Shown: in pieces, positions 1 to 7,621 of the stretch
Numbering within the stretch: the stretch's first letter is position 1
Layout of the letters: every line of letters begins with the position of its first letter
NCBI GenBank assembly: GCA_016719895.1
Contig: JADJYG010000032.1
Coordinates: 1-22,393, forward strand
Source of the DNA: Saprospirales bacterium
Lineage (GTDB): Bacteria; Bacteroidota; Bacteroidia; Chitinophagales; Saprospiraceae
Direction: 5' to 3'
DNA length: 22,393 nucleotides
Position numbers and translations under genes: made by a program
The notes under the pieces: generated by a model
Told to the model about the DNA's origin: nothing
Database searches by the model: none
What the model saw: the letters and a program-made list of their open reading frames with translations, nothing else

Positions 1-890
1 TAGCCCGGCAGCACGCCGTCGTCGAGGCCCAGGATTTCGCTCAATTTGCCGCCGCTTTACAGCGCTTTTGAATTTCAACTTGAAACAGCGGCGCGGCCTC
101 TTCCTAAAATACGCCCGCCGGCTGCGACCCACAGCGCGGATTTCACCTTCGGCAACGTTGAACAAACCAAAATTATCGGCCGTCAACGGCAAAGCCCCGA
201 GCGGCCGGATTTCCAGAAAAAGGGCGGGCGCATCGAAGCGCAGAGCGAACTGAAGGACGCCAAATCGGCCAACTGCCCGATACGGAACTCCAGGCCGATG
301 GTTCGCGCCCGCCTCCAACGGCTCGTCTTGTACCCGCAGGCCATTGGCTCGCCCGGGTCCCAAAGTGCGGCCGGGTTGGCCCAGGTGGCTACCACGTCGC
401 CGGTTTTGATGCCGTAAAAATCCTGGTCGGTCTGGCTGGCCATCACGCCGGGCAGGCTGATGCTTTCGGGGAAGCCCCAGGGCGGATCGATCATCGTATG
501 CGACTGCGGTACGAAGCGCCACGAGGTTTTGAATTGCAGCAGCGCCGCGGGGTTGCCCAGCAGCGACTGGTTGATGATGGTGGCGTCGAAGGTAGAAATG
601 GAATTGCTTTGTTCACGTCGGCGGCCACTTTTATATGGACTGGTGATAGGGGTGATGTAATGCTACATGTTGTTGGATGTGGCTGACGTCGGCCACGGTC
701 ATGCCGTTGAGTTTGTTGATCGATTTGACGGGCGTCAGGGTGTAATTCCCGGCGGCGTACGGTGGGGCAATCAGGTAATCGCCGCTTGCGTCCGTCAGGT
801 CGCTGGCGCTGCCGCGGCTTGTGAGGTTGACGGTGGCGTCTTTGACGCCGCTCGCGCCGTCGTGCTCCCAGAGGATGGTTCCGCTGAACA
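1..890 (-). CDS. Dockerin-like plus cohesin-like C-terminal module (broken frames, incomplete)
   Basis: After small frame corrections this region reads SINKLNGMTVADVSHIQQHV, VAADVNKSNSIST, INQSLLGNPAALLQFKTSWR, then PPWGFPESISLPGVMASQTD and QDFYGIKTGDV. This is the two-repeat calcium-binding dockerin-like domain typical of Saprospiraceae secreted proteins. It is followed by a cohesin-like beta-sandwich (near 160, ADNFGLFNVAEGEIRA) that matches the one at 16720-17100. The same arrangement, at high nucleotide similarity, is found in the other giant gene. The final T9SS tail is outside the window. Confidence 0.7.
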
Positions 891-2028
891 GGAAGGAACA
901 ATTTGCCGCCGGCAGTATGGGCCGCCGGGCGCGCCGTAGAACGGGCAGTAGTCCACGTTGGCGGTTATTTCGCACCGGAGCCGAAGGCATAAGGCGGCGC
1001 GCCGGGGCCCGTGGCGTCGTTCCAGTAGTTATTTTCGGCATCCACGACGGCAGCGCTCTGGTTGTCCACGCCATAGACGGATCCGGCGAAGTGGTTGCCG
1101 CCGTCGGCGCCGACCGTGCCGGCGGCTGAGGGGTCGAGGCGCAAATGCGTATCGCTTTGGTAGCGCCGGTAAAGTCGTTGTCGGTCACCGTGCCGCTGCC
1201 GCTGTTGGTAAAGCGAATGCCCGTGGTATTGTCGTAGATGTGGTTATTGTCGATGGTTGCCGAGCCGGCGTCGACGTCAATGCCGGTGGTGAAGCCGTGG
1301 AAAGAGGCGCTGTTGTCCTGGATGGTTGCCGAGGCCGCCGCGCCCGCTACCAGGATACCCGTCGTGCCGCCCGAGGAATGGCTGAAGTGGCAATCGGTCT
1401 GGATGGTCGCATTTACGGCCGCGTGCAAGGTGCCGGAGGGGCTGTCGAATATCTTGGCGCCCACCGGGCAATCGGTCACCGTCAGTCCGCTGACCACCGT
1501 GTGCGCGCCCTCGCCGGCATCCGAGACGTAGCCTTCGTAGTTGTTGACGAACAAGCCGATACTTACGCCGGTGACGGAGCCTCCGCTGATCGTTGCCGGG
1601 GCGGTGCTCCGCACGTTCCACACTTCGATGCCTTCGGTGGGCTTGCCCGTTATGGCCGAACCGTCGATGACGTTATCGCTCGTCGTGGAAGCGACGCCCT
1701 GGTGGGAGGAGATCAGGATACCGTCCCAGTAGCTTTCGCTGGCGTGGTCGAGCGCCGTGATGGTGTTGTCGTCCAAGGTGTAAGGCGAGGCCGTGCTGTA
1801 GAACAGGTTGTGGAAAATGCCCCGCCGGCGCGCCTGGATCGTATTGTCTTCGATCACCTGGTATGTCGCCGCGCCGGGGTTGGGCAAGTAGAAATTGCCG
1901 GTTTGAACTCCCGAGCGCACGTTGGTCATGCAGTTGTTGCTCACGTGGGCGTATGCGTTGTTGTACAACAGCACGCCGCCTCCCCAATAAGAAATTCCCG
2001 AGCCTGCGTCATAGGTTCCCAAATCCAT
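631..2028 (-). CDS. Fourth segment: third beta-helix body running into the dockerin-like module
   Basis: The correct frame runs from 2028 to about 1130 with short beta-helix strands (ATISGGSVTGVSIGLFVNNY, SATIDNNHIYDNTTGIRFTN, GSGTVTDNDFTGATKAIR). Between about 1130 and 900 the true reading lies in other frames (NNYWNDATGPGAPPYAFGSG, then CPFYGAPGGPYC), a typical end to such a domain. The frame returns for FSGTILWEHDGASGVKDATV and SINKLNGMTVADVSHIQQHV, the start of the dockerin-like module shared with the gene at 16330-22275. Two compensating shifts therefore lie inside this open frame, so its predicted protein is not fully authentic. Confidence 0.7.
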   Translation of the reverse strand: MDLGTYDAGSGISYWGGGVLLYNNAYAHVSNNCMTNVRSGVQTGNFYLPNPGAATYQVIEDNTIQARRRGIFHNLFYSTASPYTLDDNTITALDHASESYWDGILISSHQGVASTTSDNVIDGSAITGKPTEGIEVWNVRSTAPATISGGSVTGVSIGLFVNNYEGYVSDAGEGAHTVVSGLTVTDCPVGAKIFDSPSGTLHAAVNATIQTDCHFSHSSGGTTGILVAGAAASATIQDNSASFHGFTTGIDVDAGSATIDNNHIYDNTTGIRFTNSGSGTVTDNDFTGATKAIRICASTPQPPARSAPTAATTSPDPSMAWTTRALPSWMPKITTGTTPRAPARRLMPSAPVRNNRQRGLLPVLRRARRPILPAANCSFLFSGTILWEHDGASGVKDATVNLTSRGSASDLTDASGDYLIAPPYAAGNYTLTPVKSINKLNGMTVADVSHIQQHVALHHPYHQSI

Positions 2029-2362
2029 GAACTTGTTGTTGGAGATGTCGTGGCCGCTGGAGGGTACGCCCGCGGGGTAGTCGTAATGGGTTACGCCGAA
2101 ATAAGAGAAATTTGAAGATGTTGTTCTGGACGACCAGGTTGTCCACGCCGGTCTCGTAGGTCGCCACGCCTTCGGCGGCGTCTATGTCGGCCCCGTTGGT
2201 GCTGTAAAACCGCTCGTCAGCGCCGTATTGTCGCCGTTCAGGGTGAAGCCCTTGATGCTCACGTTGTCGGTGTTGGCGGCGATGTAAAACAGCACGGTGG
2301 CGCCAATATCCTTCGTTTTCGGCACGACTACCGCTTCCGCGACCCGGCTTCCGGAGCAGGGA

Positions 2363-2671
2363 TCAATCGCGGCGTTGGGGCCGAGGATGGTGAGGGGATT
2401 TATTTACTGTGATATCCTCGGCGTACGTACCCGCGTTCACCGACAGGGTATGCCCGTTGAGCGTTTGGGCGTCGTCGATGGCCGCCTGGATCGAGCAGAA
2501 CCACTCGCCGGTATCAGTATTCTGGACGTTGCCTGTGCCGCAGGAGGTCAGCACGACGTCGTTGCCGTCGCCGCCCGCGTAGTTGATGGAGAACACGTAG
2601 CCGCCCGAAGATATGGTGGCGCCTTGCGCAAACTGCCCGCTCACCGGGTCTGCGCCGTCGTTGGCGATCAA
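2363..2671 (-). CDS. Third segment: end of the GDSYTL block and third beta-helix cap
   Basis: The frame reads IANDGADPVSGQFAQGATIS, then FSINYAGGDGNDVVLTSC, which completes the surface-protein block begun in the previous segment. A third cap follows (TDTGEWFCSIQAAIDDAQTL, then LSVNAGTYAEDITVNK). The caps in this gene are recognisably homologous to each other, so this part of the protein arose by internal duplication. Coding continues across the next shift near 2385 as LTILGPNAAIDPCSGSRVAE and then KDIGATVLFYIAANTDNVSI, down to the segment beginning at 2028, although no long open frame spans 2030-2360. Confidence 0.7.
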   Translation of the reverse strand: MIANDGADPVSGQFAQGATISSGGYVFSINYAGGDGNDVVLTSCGTGNVQNTDTGEWFCSIQAAIDDAQTLNGHTLSVNAGTYAEDITVNKSPHHPRPQRRD

Positions 2672-2711
2672 GGTATACGAATCGCCGGGGGGGGCGCGCC
2701 CAGGGTCAAGG

Positions 2712-3803
2712 TCAGGTGGCCCCGCCCAGTGTTACCGCACCGTTCACGGAGAAGCGGTCGTAGTCGGTGCAGGCGGAGGTGCCGTTGATTTCCATGTCGA
2801 GCGCATCGCCGCTGCCGAGCGTCAGGCCGCCGGTGATGGTCACGCAGCCGGGGCTGGCGCCGGGGGCGAGGGTAATGTCTTTGCCCGGGGCGACGGCGTC
2901 CACAAATTCAGAATAGGAGCAGGCGGGCACGGCCAGCACATGGCCGCTCAGGGTCATGGAGGCTTCTATGCCATCCTGGATCGAGCAGAACACGTTGCCG
3001 GTATTCGTGTTGGTTACCGGGCAAGTGAAGGCGGGCGCCGCCGGTACGGGCGCCTGGCCGGCGCCGATCAAGCCCGCTGCGGCCACGGCTTGCGCCATAT
3101 CTTTAAAAATTATCCAGGAACCCGGATGGTCGGGCGTCAGGTAGGCGCCACCGTCGGGGAATGCGTTGACAGAGGCGACGCCGGCTAAGGTGGAGGGCGA
3201 AGCCCCCGTGAGCGGCGCCGGAGAGCCGAAGAATATGTGCTTGCAAGTGAAGTGCAGGAAGTCCGAATGAAATGTGTTGCAGCCGATGCTGGCCATTGGG
3301 CCGCGGGTCCGGAGGCTGTGTGCGCCGCTGGTCGTGGTACCGTTGAATATGTTGTTGCGGATATCCGCTCCGATCACGTCGATGGTCACCAGTTGGTTGC
3401 CCTGTTCGCAGGCGCCGGTCGAGTTGTAGCCGCCGGTCGTGCCCGTCACCATGTTATTGGTGAAGGTCACGTTTTTGGAGGCCGTCACCCCGGCGCCGCC
3501 GCCCATGGTTACCAATTGCCTCGGGACGTTGTTGCCGGGGTCGAACTGGGTGGCGAAGCCGCAGCCACCCGGTTCGGCGCCTAAGAAGGTTTTGCCCGTA
3601 AACATGTTGTCGTTGATCAAAATGCCGTCGATGGCCGCGTTGTAATTGGACAGCAGGCCATGATCGCCATCCGCCCGTATCTCGTTTCCCTCGATGGTAA
3701 TATCGGTATGCGCGCCCAGCAGGTACACTGCCGCGGCTTCGATACCGCCTGTGCCGTCGAAACCGATGATGGTGAAGCCCTGACCCGACTGGCCCAGCGT
3801 CAC
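2712..3803 (-). CDS. Second segment: beta-helix repeats and second IQ-AID cap
   Basis: This frame continues the same protein with right-handed beta-helix strands rich in N and T (ITIEGNEIRADGDHGLLSNY, ILINDNMFTG, NVTFTNNMVTGTTGGYNST). A new cap follows (NTGNVFCSIQDGIEASMTLS) and then DITLAPGASPGCVTITGGLT. Near its end it reads DYDRFSVNGAVTLGGAT. This matches a block common in large bacterial surface proteins, in which a variant of 'D-QL-VNG-VTLGGATL-LTL' is followed by 'PGDSYTLI-NDG-DPVSG-F'. The second half of that block lies in the next frame at 2671. The 1092-base frame ends in a G-rich run near 2710-2720, where a single-base indel is likely. Confidence 0.75.
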   Translation of the reverse strand: MTLGQSGQGFTIIGFDGTGGIEAAAVYLLGAHTDITIEGNEIRADGDHGLLSNYNAAIDGILINDNMFTGKTFLGAEPGGCGFATQFDPGNNVPRQLVTMGGGAGVTASKNVTFTNNMVTGTTGGYNSTGACEQGNQLVTIDVIGADIRNNIFNGTTTSGAHSLRTRGPMASIGCNTFHSDFLHFTCKHIFFGSPAPLTGASPSTLAGVASVNAFPDGGAYLTPDHPGSWIIFKDMAQAVAAAGLIGAGQAPVPAAPAFTCPVTNTNTGNVFCSIQDGIEASMTLSGHVLAVPACSYSEFVDAVAPGKDITLAPGASPGCVTITGGLTLGSGDALDMEINGTSACTDYDRFSVNGAVTLGGAT

Positions 3804-4915
3804 CCCGTTGGTACCGTCGGCTTGGACACCGTACCGTTGTTGCCGCCGGCGTACGTCCCCTGGATGGTCGTCACGCCCTTGCCGCCCGTGGAGCGGATCG
3901 TCAGGTCGTTCTTGTTGATGAGGACGTTTTCGTTGTATGTGCCTGCATCCACTCGAATAAAGTATCCGCTCAGCGTAGTCGCATTGTCAATAGCGGCCTG
4001 AATCGTGGAATAACCGCCGACAAGCATTGTTTCTGCCATGTCGGAATACACCCGCACCGGGGCGGCAAAATTGATGGCGTTGCCGCTGTTCAGGAGCGTA
4101 GTCTGCAAATAATCCACATAGGCGTTGCACTGCTGTTGATATGACCCAAGCCCGAACTGTACGTTAGTGATCTTGGCGCCGGCGCCAAAGAGGATAGTGC
4201 CCCAGGTGGGGTCGGAAGCCCAGTCGGCGAGCGTTTTTTGCGTTGAGCCACCGGGAGGCGCCGAGCCGGCTATGCCGACCCAGTTACCGTTACCGGCCTG
4301 GCCGTACAAGTACCAAAGCCCATTGTCTTTATCAACATTGACGGTATTCCAGGCATTCGGTACGGCGCCTGCCATAACGTTGACCAAAATCAGATCCCAG
4401 GTTTGTTCGCCGCTCCGGATTGCCGTGAAACTGGTTTGCGAGGCGGCCCACTGCGCGGACTGGATACCGAGGCGGAACGCCACGGTACGGCTCGTGGGAT
4501 TAGGCTCCATATACCAGCGATATTCGGCTGTAAAGGAGCCGCCGGTCAGGTCGGAAGCCGGGGCGAAGCCCGCCAGGTTGACAGCGCCAAGAGTTGATTT
4601 GCCCGGGTTGCCGGTAGGCGCAATGATCTTAACCGTTCCGCCCCCGGTGCTACCCGCGGGACCGCCCACGAACTGCAACTGCTGGTCAATCGCAATGTCG
4701 TCGGCTGTAGTAGGTACCTGACCAGGCTTGCCATAGAGAGTGCGCTGCACCCCCACCAAATCTGTGCCGGCGGAAGTTCGGGTATCATCCGAGTACCAAC
4801 CGCCAGATGCGCCCAGCGAGGTGACAATTGACTGTGAATTGGCCTGTAGCAGGCTCATAAAAAAGGCCAAGCATACGACCGCAAGCTGGTTTACGAACGG
4901 AGTAAAGACTTTCAT
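3800..4915 (-). CDS. N-terminal segment: signal peptide, LamG-like region, first beta-helix module
   Basis: The readable frame is 371 residues. Residues 1-27 are a Sec signal peptide: MKV, a hydrophobic stretch AVVCLAFFMSLL, then ANSQS. Residues about 30-280 form a Trp- and Gly-rich beta-sandwich-like region (YRWYMEPNPTSRTVAFRLGI, WDLILVNV, GLWYLYGQAGNGNW) similar in feel to LamG/concanavalin domains. From about residue 305 the first beta-helix cap appears (YSTIQAAIDNATTLSGYFIR, then AGTYNENVLINKNDLTI). The frame stops at 3800 because of a missing base near 3820, and coding continues in the next frame. A Bacteroidota-type promoter lies about 190 bases upstream. Confidence 0.8.
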   Translation of the reverse strand: MKVFTPFVNQLAVVCLAFFMSLLQANSQSIVTSLGASGGWYSDDTRTSAGTDLVGVQRTLYGKPGQVPTTADDIAIDQQLQFVGGPAGSTGGGTVKIIAPTGNPGKSTLGAVNLAGFAPASDLTGGSFTAEYRWYMEPNPTSRTVAFRLGIQSAQWAASQTSFTAIRSGEQTWDLILVNVMAGAVPNAWNTVNVDKDNGLWYLYGQAGNGNWVGIAGSAPPGGSTQKTLADWASDPTWGTILFGAGAKITNVQFGLGSYQQQCNAYVDYLQTTLLNSGNAINFAAPVRVYSDMAETMLVGGYSTIQAAIDNATTLSGYFIRVDAGTYNENVLINKNDLTIRSTGGKGVTTIQGTYAGGNNGTVSKPTVPTG

Positions 4916-4978
4916 ACCGATATTTTTTTGTTTCCTACGGGAATAAAGTTGGATAATACTGATTAAAAGAAGACAATG

Positions 4979-5002
4979 CCTTTAACCGCGCGCGGTTAAA
5001 GG
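4979..5002. promoter_or_regulatory. Perfect 24-bp palindrome in the leader of the beta-helix gene
   Basis: The half-site CCTTTAACCGCG is followed directly by its exact reverse complement. It lies 64-87 bases upstream of the start codon at 4915, downstream of the predicted promoter. Having no loop, it fits a dimeric protein-binding site better than an RNA hairpin. No regulator gene is nearby. Confidence 0.45.
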
Positions 5003-5107
5003 AAAAGTCGTCGGGATGTTGAAACTGAAAAGGGAACAACGGGCAGGAAAAAAGGCAAAATGTCTTATGCCTGAAGCGCATTATTCCGGCAAGGATTAAA
5101 AGTCGGC

Positions 5108-5140
5108 CAAAATTAAGACAATTTTATCTTAATTATCAAA
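5108..5140 (-). promoter_or_regulatory. Predicted promoter of the beta-helix gene with embedded inverted repeat
   Basis: On the minus strand a TTTG (-33 type) at 5140-5137 is followed after 21 bases by TAATTTTG (-7 type, TAnnTTTG) at 5115-5108, the Bacteroidota promoter pattern. An inverted repeat AATTAAGA/TCTTAATT (5111-5118 and 5127-5134) fills the spacer and overlaps the -7 box. It is well placed to be an operator for a repressor. The predicted leader to the start at 4915 is roughly 185 bases. Confidence 0.5.
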
Positions 5141-5302
5141 AAAATGATGTTAAAAACGAAAACTTAATATTACGCCTCCTGGGAAAAGGGGATCTTATTT
5201 CGTATTTGGAGGCCGCTTTCCAGTCTGTAGCCTCGACAACTGGCTGCCTTTTTTGCCGGAATCCGCGCCGCCTGCCTGATCGGTAATAATGCGACCTTTG
5301 CA

Positions 5303-5310
5303 TATCTTTG
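5303..5310 (+). promoter_or_regulatory. Possible -7 box of the DUF1703-type ATPase gene
   Basis: TATCTTTG matches the Bacteroidota -7 consensus TAnnTTTG and lies 18 bases before the chosen ATG at 5329, which would give a very short leader. It sits in a small direct repeat (CTTTGCAT twice at 5296-5312). No convincing TTTG at -33 was found, so support is moderate. Confidence 0.4.
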
Positions 5311-5328
5311 CATGAAAAACAAGGCAAA

Positions 5329-6887
5329 ATGGCGCTTCAAAAACTTCCCATCGGGCTGCAGGATTTTCGGAAGATCCGGGAAAATGACTTCAAATACATC
5401 GACAAAACGCGGTACATCTATCAGCTTTGCCAAAATCCGGGCGCGTATTTTCTCTCCCGCCCGCGCCGTTTCGGAAAGTCCATCACCATCGCCACCTTGC
5501 AGGAACTGTATTCGGGCAGCCGCGAGTTGTTCAGGGGGCTGTGGATCGAGGACAAATGGGACTGGAGCCGGAAACATCCGGTTATCCGGATCACGCTTAC
5601 CGGAATCGGTTATCCGGAGGTCAGTCTGCCGGAAGCGCTCAATTTTAAACTGAATTTGCTCATCGAAGCCGCCGGCTTCCCCGCCGCGCAAGGAACGCCC
5701 GGCAACCGGCTCGAATACCTCATCGCCCGGCTATCCGCCAAAGGCAAAGTCGTCGTACTCATCGACGAATACGATGCCCCGGTAATTCACCATTTGGGAA
5801 AAGACCTGGCAAAAGCCATGGAAGCCCGCGATATCCTCAAGGAATTTTACACGGTACTCAAAAACAACGACCATCTGCTCGAACTGGTCTTCCTCACCGG
5901 CGTGAGCAAATTCTCCAAAGTGGGCATCTTTTCCGGCCTCAACAACCTGCAGGACATCAGCCTGCACCCGGCCTACGCCACTATGCTGGGCTATACCCAA
6001 CAGGAATTAGAAGATAATTTCGCCGCCGAAATCGACGCCGCCGCCGCCCAACTCCGACTCGGCCGCGAAGCGCTGCTGGAAAAAATGCGGCGCTGGTACA
6101 ATGGCTACCGCTTTCATATCAATGCCGAAAAGGTTTATAACCCCGTCTCCGTCAACCTTTTTTTCAATACCGGCGAATTCGAAAACTTCTGGTTCGCCAC
6201 CGGAACCCCCACTTTCCTCATCAACCTGCTCAAACAACAGGGCCTGTACGATTTCAAACTGACCGAACAGTCCCAAATCGAGTTCGACAGTTTCGACCTC
6301 GAAGACCTGCGCCCCTACGGCCTGCTCTACCAAACCGGCTACCTGACCCTCCTGGGGCGCGACGAGTACGGCATCTACCAACTCGGCTACCCCAATTACG
6401 AGGTGGAAAACTCCATGCTCGCCTACCTGCTCGAAGCCTTCGGCGGCGTGCCCAAAGGCTCCGGTTTAGTAGTCGCCCTGCGCCTCGAAAAAGCCTTTGA
6501 AAACGACGACCTGGAACAGGTGATGAAAATTTTGAAAGGCATGTTCAGCAGCATCCCTTTCCAACTCTACGAAAAAACGCCCGAACGTTTCTTCCACGCC
6601 GCCATCCACCTGCTGTTCAGCTACATGGGCCTGCGCATCCGCAGCGAACCCTGCACCGCCGAAGGCCGCGCGCTGACGCCGCCGTGGAAACTACCCAACG
6701 GGTGTATATCCTGGAGTTCAAAGTCGACCAAAGCGCCAAAGCGGCCTTAGAGCAAATCCGGCGCAAACGCTACCATCAGGCGTTCTGGAACCTCGGCAAA
6801 CCCGTCGTGGCCGTGGGCGTCAATTTCTCCGGCAAAACCAAAAACATCGAGGAGTGGAAGGCGGAGACGGTGGACGAGGGGCGGTAG
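5329..6887 (+). CDS. AAA ATPase with PD-(D/E)XK nuclease domain (DUF1703/AAA-ATPase-like), one frameshift
   Basis: The ATG at 5329 gives MALQKLPIGLQDFRKIREND, the usual start of this family; earlier in-frame TTG or shifted ATG codons are less likely. Walker A is SRPRRFGKS (about residues 43-51), Walker B is KVVVLIDEYDAP (about 140-151), and TGVSKFSKVGIFSGLNNL follows near residue 200. The C-terminal nuclease part should carry 'GRaD ... YILEFKV ... ALEQIRRKRYH'. In a GC-repeat at about 6665-6676 the frame changes (two extra bases or one missing): the first frame stops at 6750 and the correct ending continues to the stop at 6885-6887. The shift falls between the catalytic Asp and the E-x-K motif, so as written the nuclease is lost. 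Corrected length is about 518 residues, normal for the family. The biological role is not established; these are common accessory genes in Bacteroidota. Confidence 0.85.
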
Positions 6888-6945
6888 ACGCAGCGTCCAT
6901 CGGTTCTGGCTTTTGCCCTTGCAAATCAATAGTTCGGTAAGTTTT

Positions 6946-7002
6946 GCTGTCGGCGAGGACGCTGACAGCGGCATTCTTGCTGTCGGCGAGGACGCTGACA
7001 GC
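6946..7002. repeat. Tandem pair of paired-arm hairpins (GCTGTCGGCG family)
   Basis: Two identical copies at 6946-6969 and 6979-7002 have arms GCTGTCGGCG and CGCTGACAGC around the loop AGGA, within a 33-base direct repeat. One pair is G-T, stable as G-U in RNA. The flank CAATAGTTCGGTA upstream recurs in similar form before the hairpin at 11886. Confidence 0.7.
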
Positions 7003-7069
7003 GGCATTTTTTTGATTGGTTGATAATCAGTGTTGTTGGCGAGGACGCCATAGCCGTCAGGGTAAGGTT

Positions 7070-7299
7070 GACCTCGGAGCACCCATTTCGCTTAAAATTT
7101 CGGGCAACTTTAAATATTTATTTATTCGGTCAGGTCGGTTTATATTACCCTACAGGCTCTCTTGACGCTGGCAGTGTCGAAGACCTGCCAGCGTCAGCGC
7201 CCAAATGACCTGGCAGTGTCGAAGAACTGCCAGCGTCAAGGCATTGATGGGGCTCGACAAATCGATTAAAATTTTAAGCGAAATGGGTGCGGAGAGGTC
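7070..7299. repeat. Nested palindrome with inner CTGGCAG hairpins
   Basis: The outer arms 7070-7100 and 7269-7299 are inverted copies: 22 bases pair perfectly (GCACCCATTTCGCTTAAAAT and two more), four mismatch, then five pair (GACCT/AGGTC). Inside sit a perfect 12-bp hairpin TGACGCTGGCAG/CTGCCAGCGTCA at 7163-7196 and a related one, CTGGCAG/CTGCCAG, at 7210-7233. The two inner hairpins share the loop sequence TGTCGAAGA, so the core is also a direct duplication. Confidence 0.7.
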
Positions 7300-7459
7300 A
7301 AACGTTTGTAGAACGTTGATTACCAGGAGTTTTCACGACCTCGGAGAGGTCGAATATTTGTGCCGAATGCGCTATGTTCGACCTCTCTACCGCCGAGCGT
7401 GGGCTACGCATAAATCCCGGAATCTTCCCCTACCCCCTTTTTCTCCCCCCGAGATTGTC

Positions 7460-7543
7460 ATCGTACCTGATTCGAACGGTTCCGGTCACCTTCAACAGCC
7501 CCTTTGAAGGCTTCCTTTGGGGCGGATTTATTCAATAGGACGC
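7460..7543 (+). pseudogene. Remnant of a DUF4143 ATPase gene with an internal 303-base deletion
   Basis: Bases 7460-7502 match 15425-15467 of the intact ATPase gene with one mismatch. Bases 7494-7543 match 15762-15811 exactly. The join is at AACAGCCCC, which occurs in the intact gene at 15459-15467 and 15762-15770, exactly 303 bases apart, so the scrap stays in frame (YLIRTVPVTFNSP, then FEGFLWGGFIQ and stop). All sequence upstream of the conserved part is replaced by a half repeat element. It cannot encode an active protein. Confidence 0.85.
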
Positions 7544-7621
7544 CATTGTTTGTTTTTTGACGCTGAGAAACCGTCTGAAAGACGAACACGGGATAGCGCA
7601 CTTTTTAAAGTTAAAGTATTT

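Larger units (their letters stand above)
1..4915 (-). pseudogene. Giant secreted beta-helix protein, frameshifted and cut by the left window edge
   Basis: This is one long minus-strand coding region of at least about 1,630 residues, interrupted by at least six single-base frameshifts (about 3820, 2710, 2385, 1130, 650, 600 and 350). It starts at 4915 with a clear signal peptide. In order it holds a lectin/LamG-like N-terminal region, three beta-helix (pectin-lyase-like) modules, a dockerin-like module and a cohesin-like domain. The C-terminal sorting tail should lie left of position 1. The frames join smoothly when single bases are restored, for example near 3820 where the reading continues as GTNGVTLGQSG. 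Family knowledge suggests export by T9SS and a surface adhesin or polysaccharide-binding role; no enzyme active site was recognised. The shifts may be consensus errors or real decay. Confidence 0.8.
6888..7459. repeat. Intergenic repeat cluster I: mosaic of hairpins and nested palindromes
   Basis: This stretch has no supported gene. It holds two copies of a hairpin of the GGCG-AGGA-CG family (6946-6969, 6979-7002), a third decayed copy (7037-7050), a nested palindrome (7070-7299) and a hairpin GAGAGGTCGAA/TTCGACCTCTC (7344-7354 and 7377-7387). It ends with the left half only of a larger element (7390-7451) whose complete copies lie at 11098-11306 and 13870-14074. The short open frames here carry no recognisable protein. 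Confidence 0.7.

Noticed and set aside
958..2115. A 385-residue plus-strand open frame opposite the beta-helix gene
   Set aside because: Its translation is rich in Arg, Gly, Ala and Val with no domain, as expected for the shadow of a GC-rich gene; the minus strand gives clear beta-helix repeats.
6007..6381. A 124-residue minus-strand open frame inside the DUF1703-type gene
   Set aside because: It is antisense to a well-supported ATPase and has shadow-type composition.
6946..7237. CRISPR array, because of short repeats at regular spacing
   Set aside because: The repeats are few, self-complementary and not separated by uniform unique spacers, and no cas gene is present.
7545..7621. Rho-independent terminator for the DUF4143 gene at 7622-8791
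   Set aside because: The only stem (CGTCT/AGACG near 7572-7584) is weak and is not followed directly by a T-run on the gene's strand.
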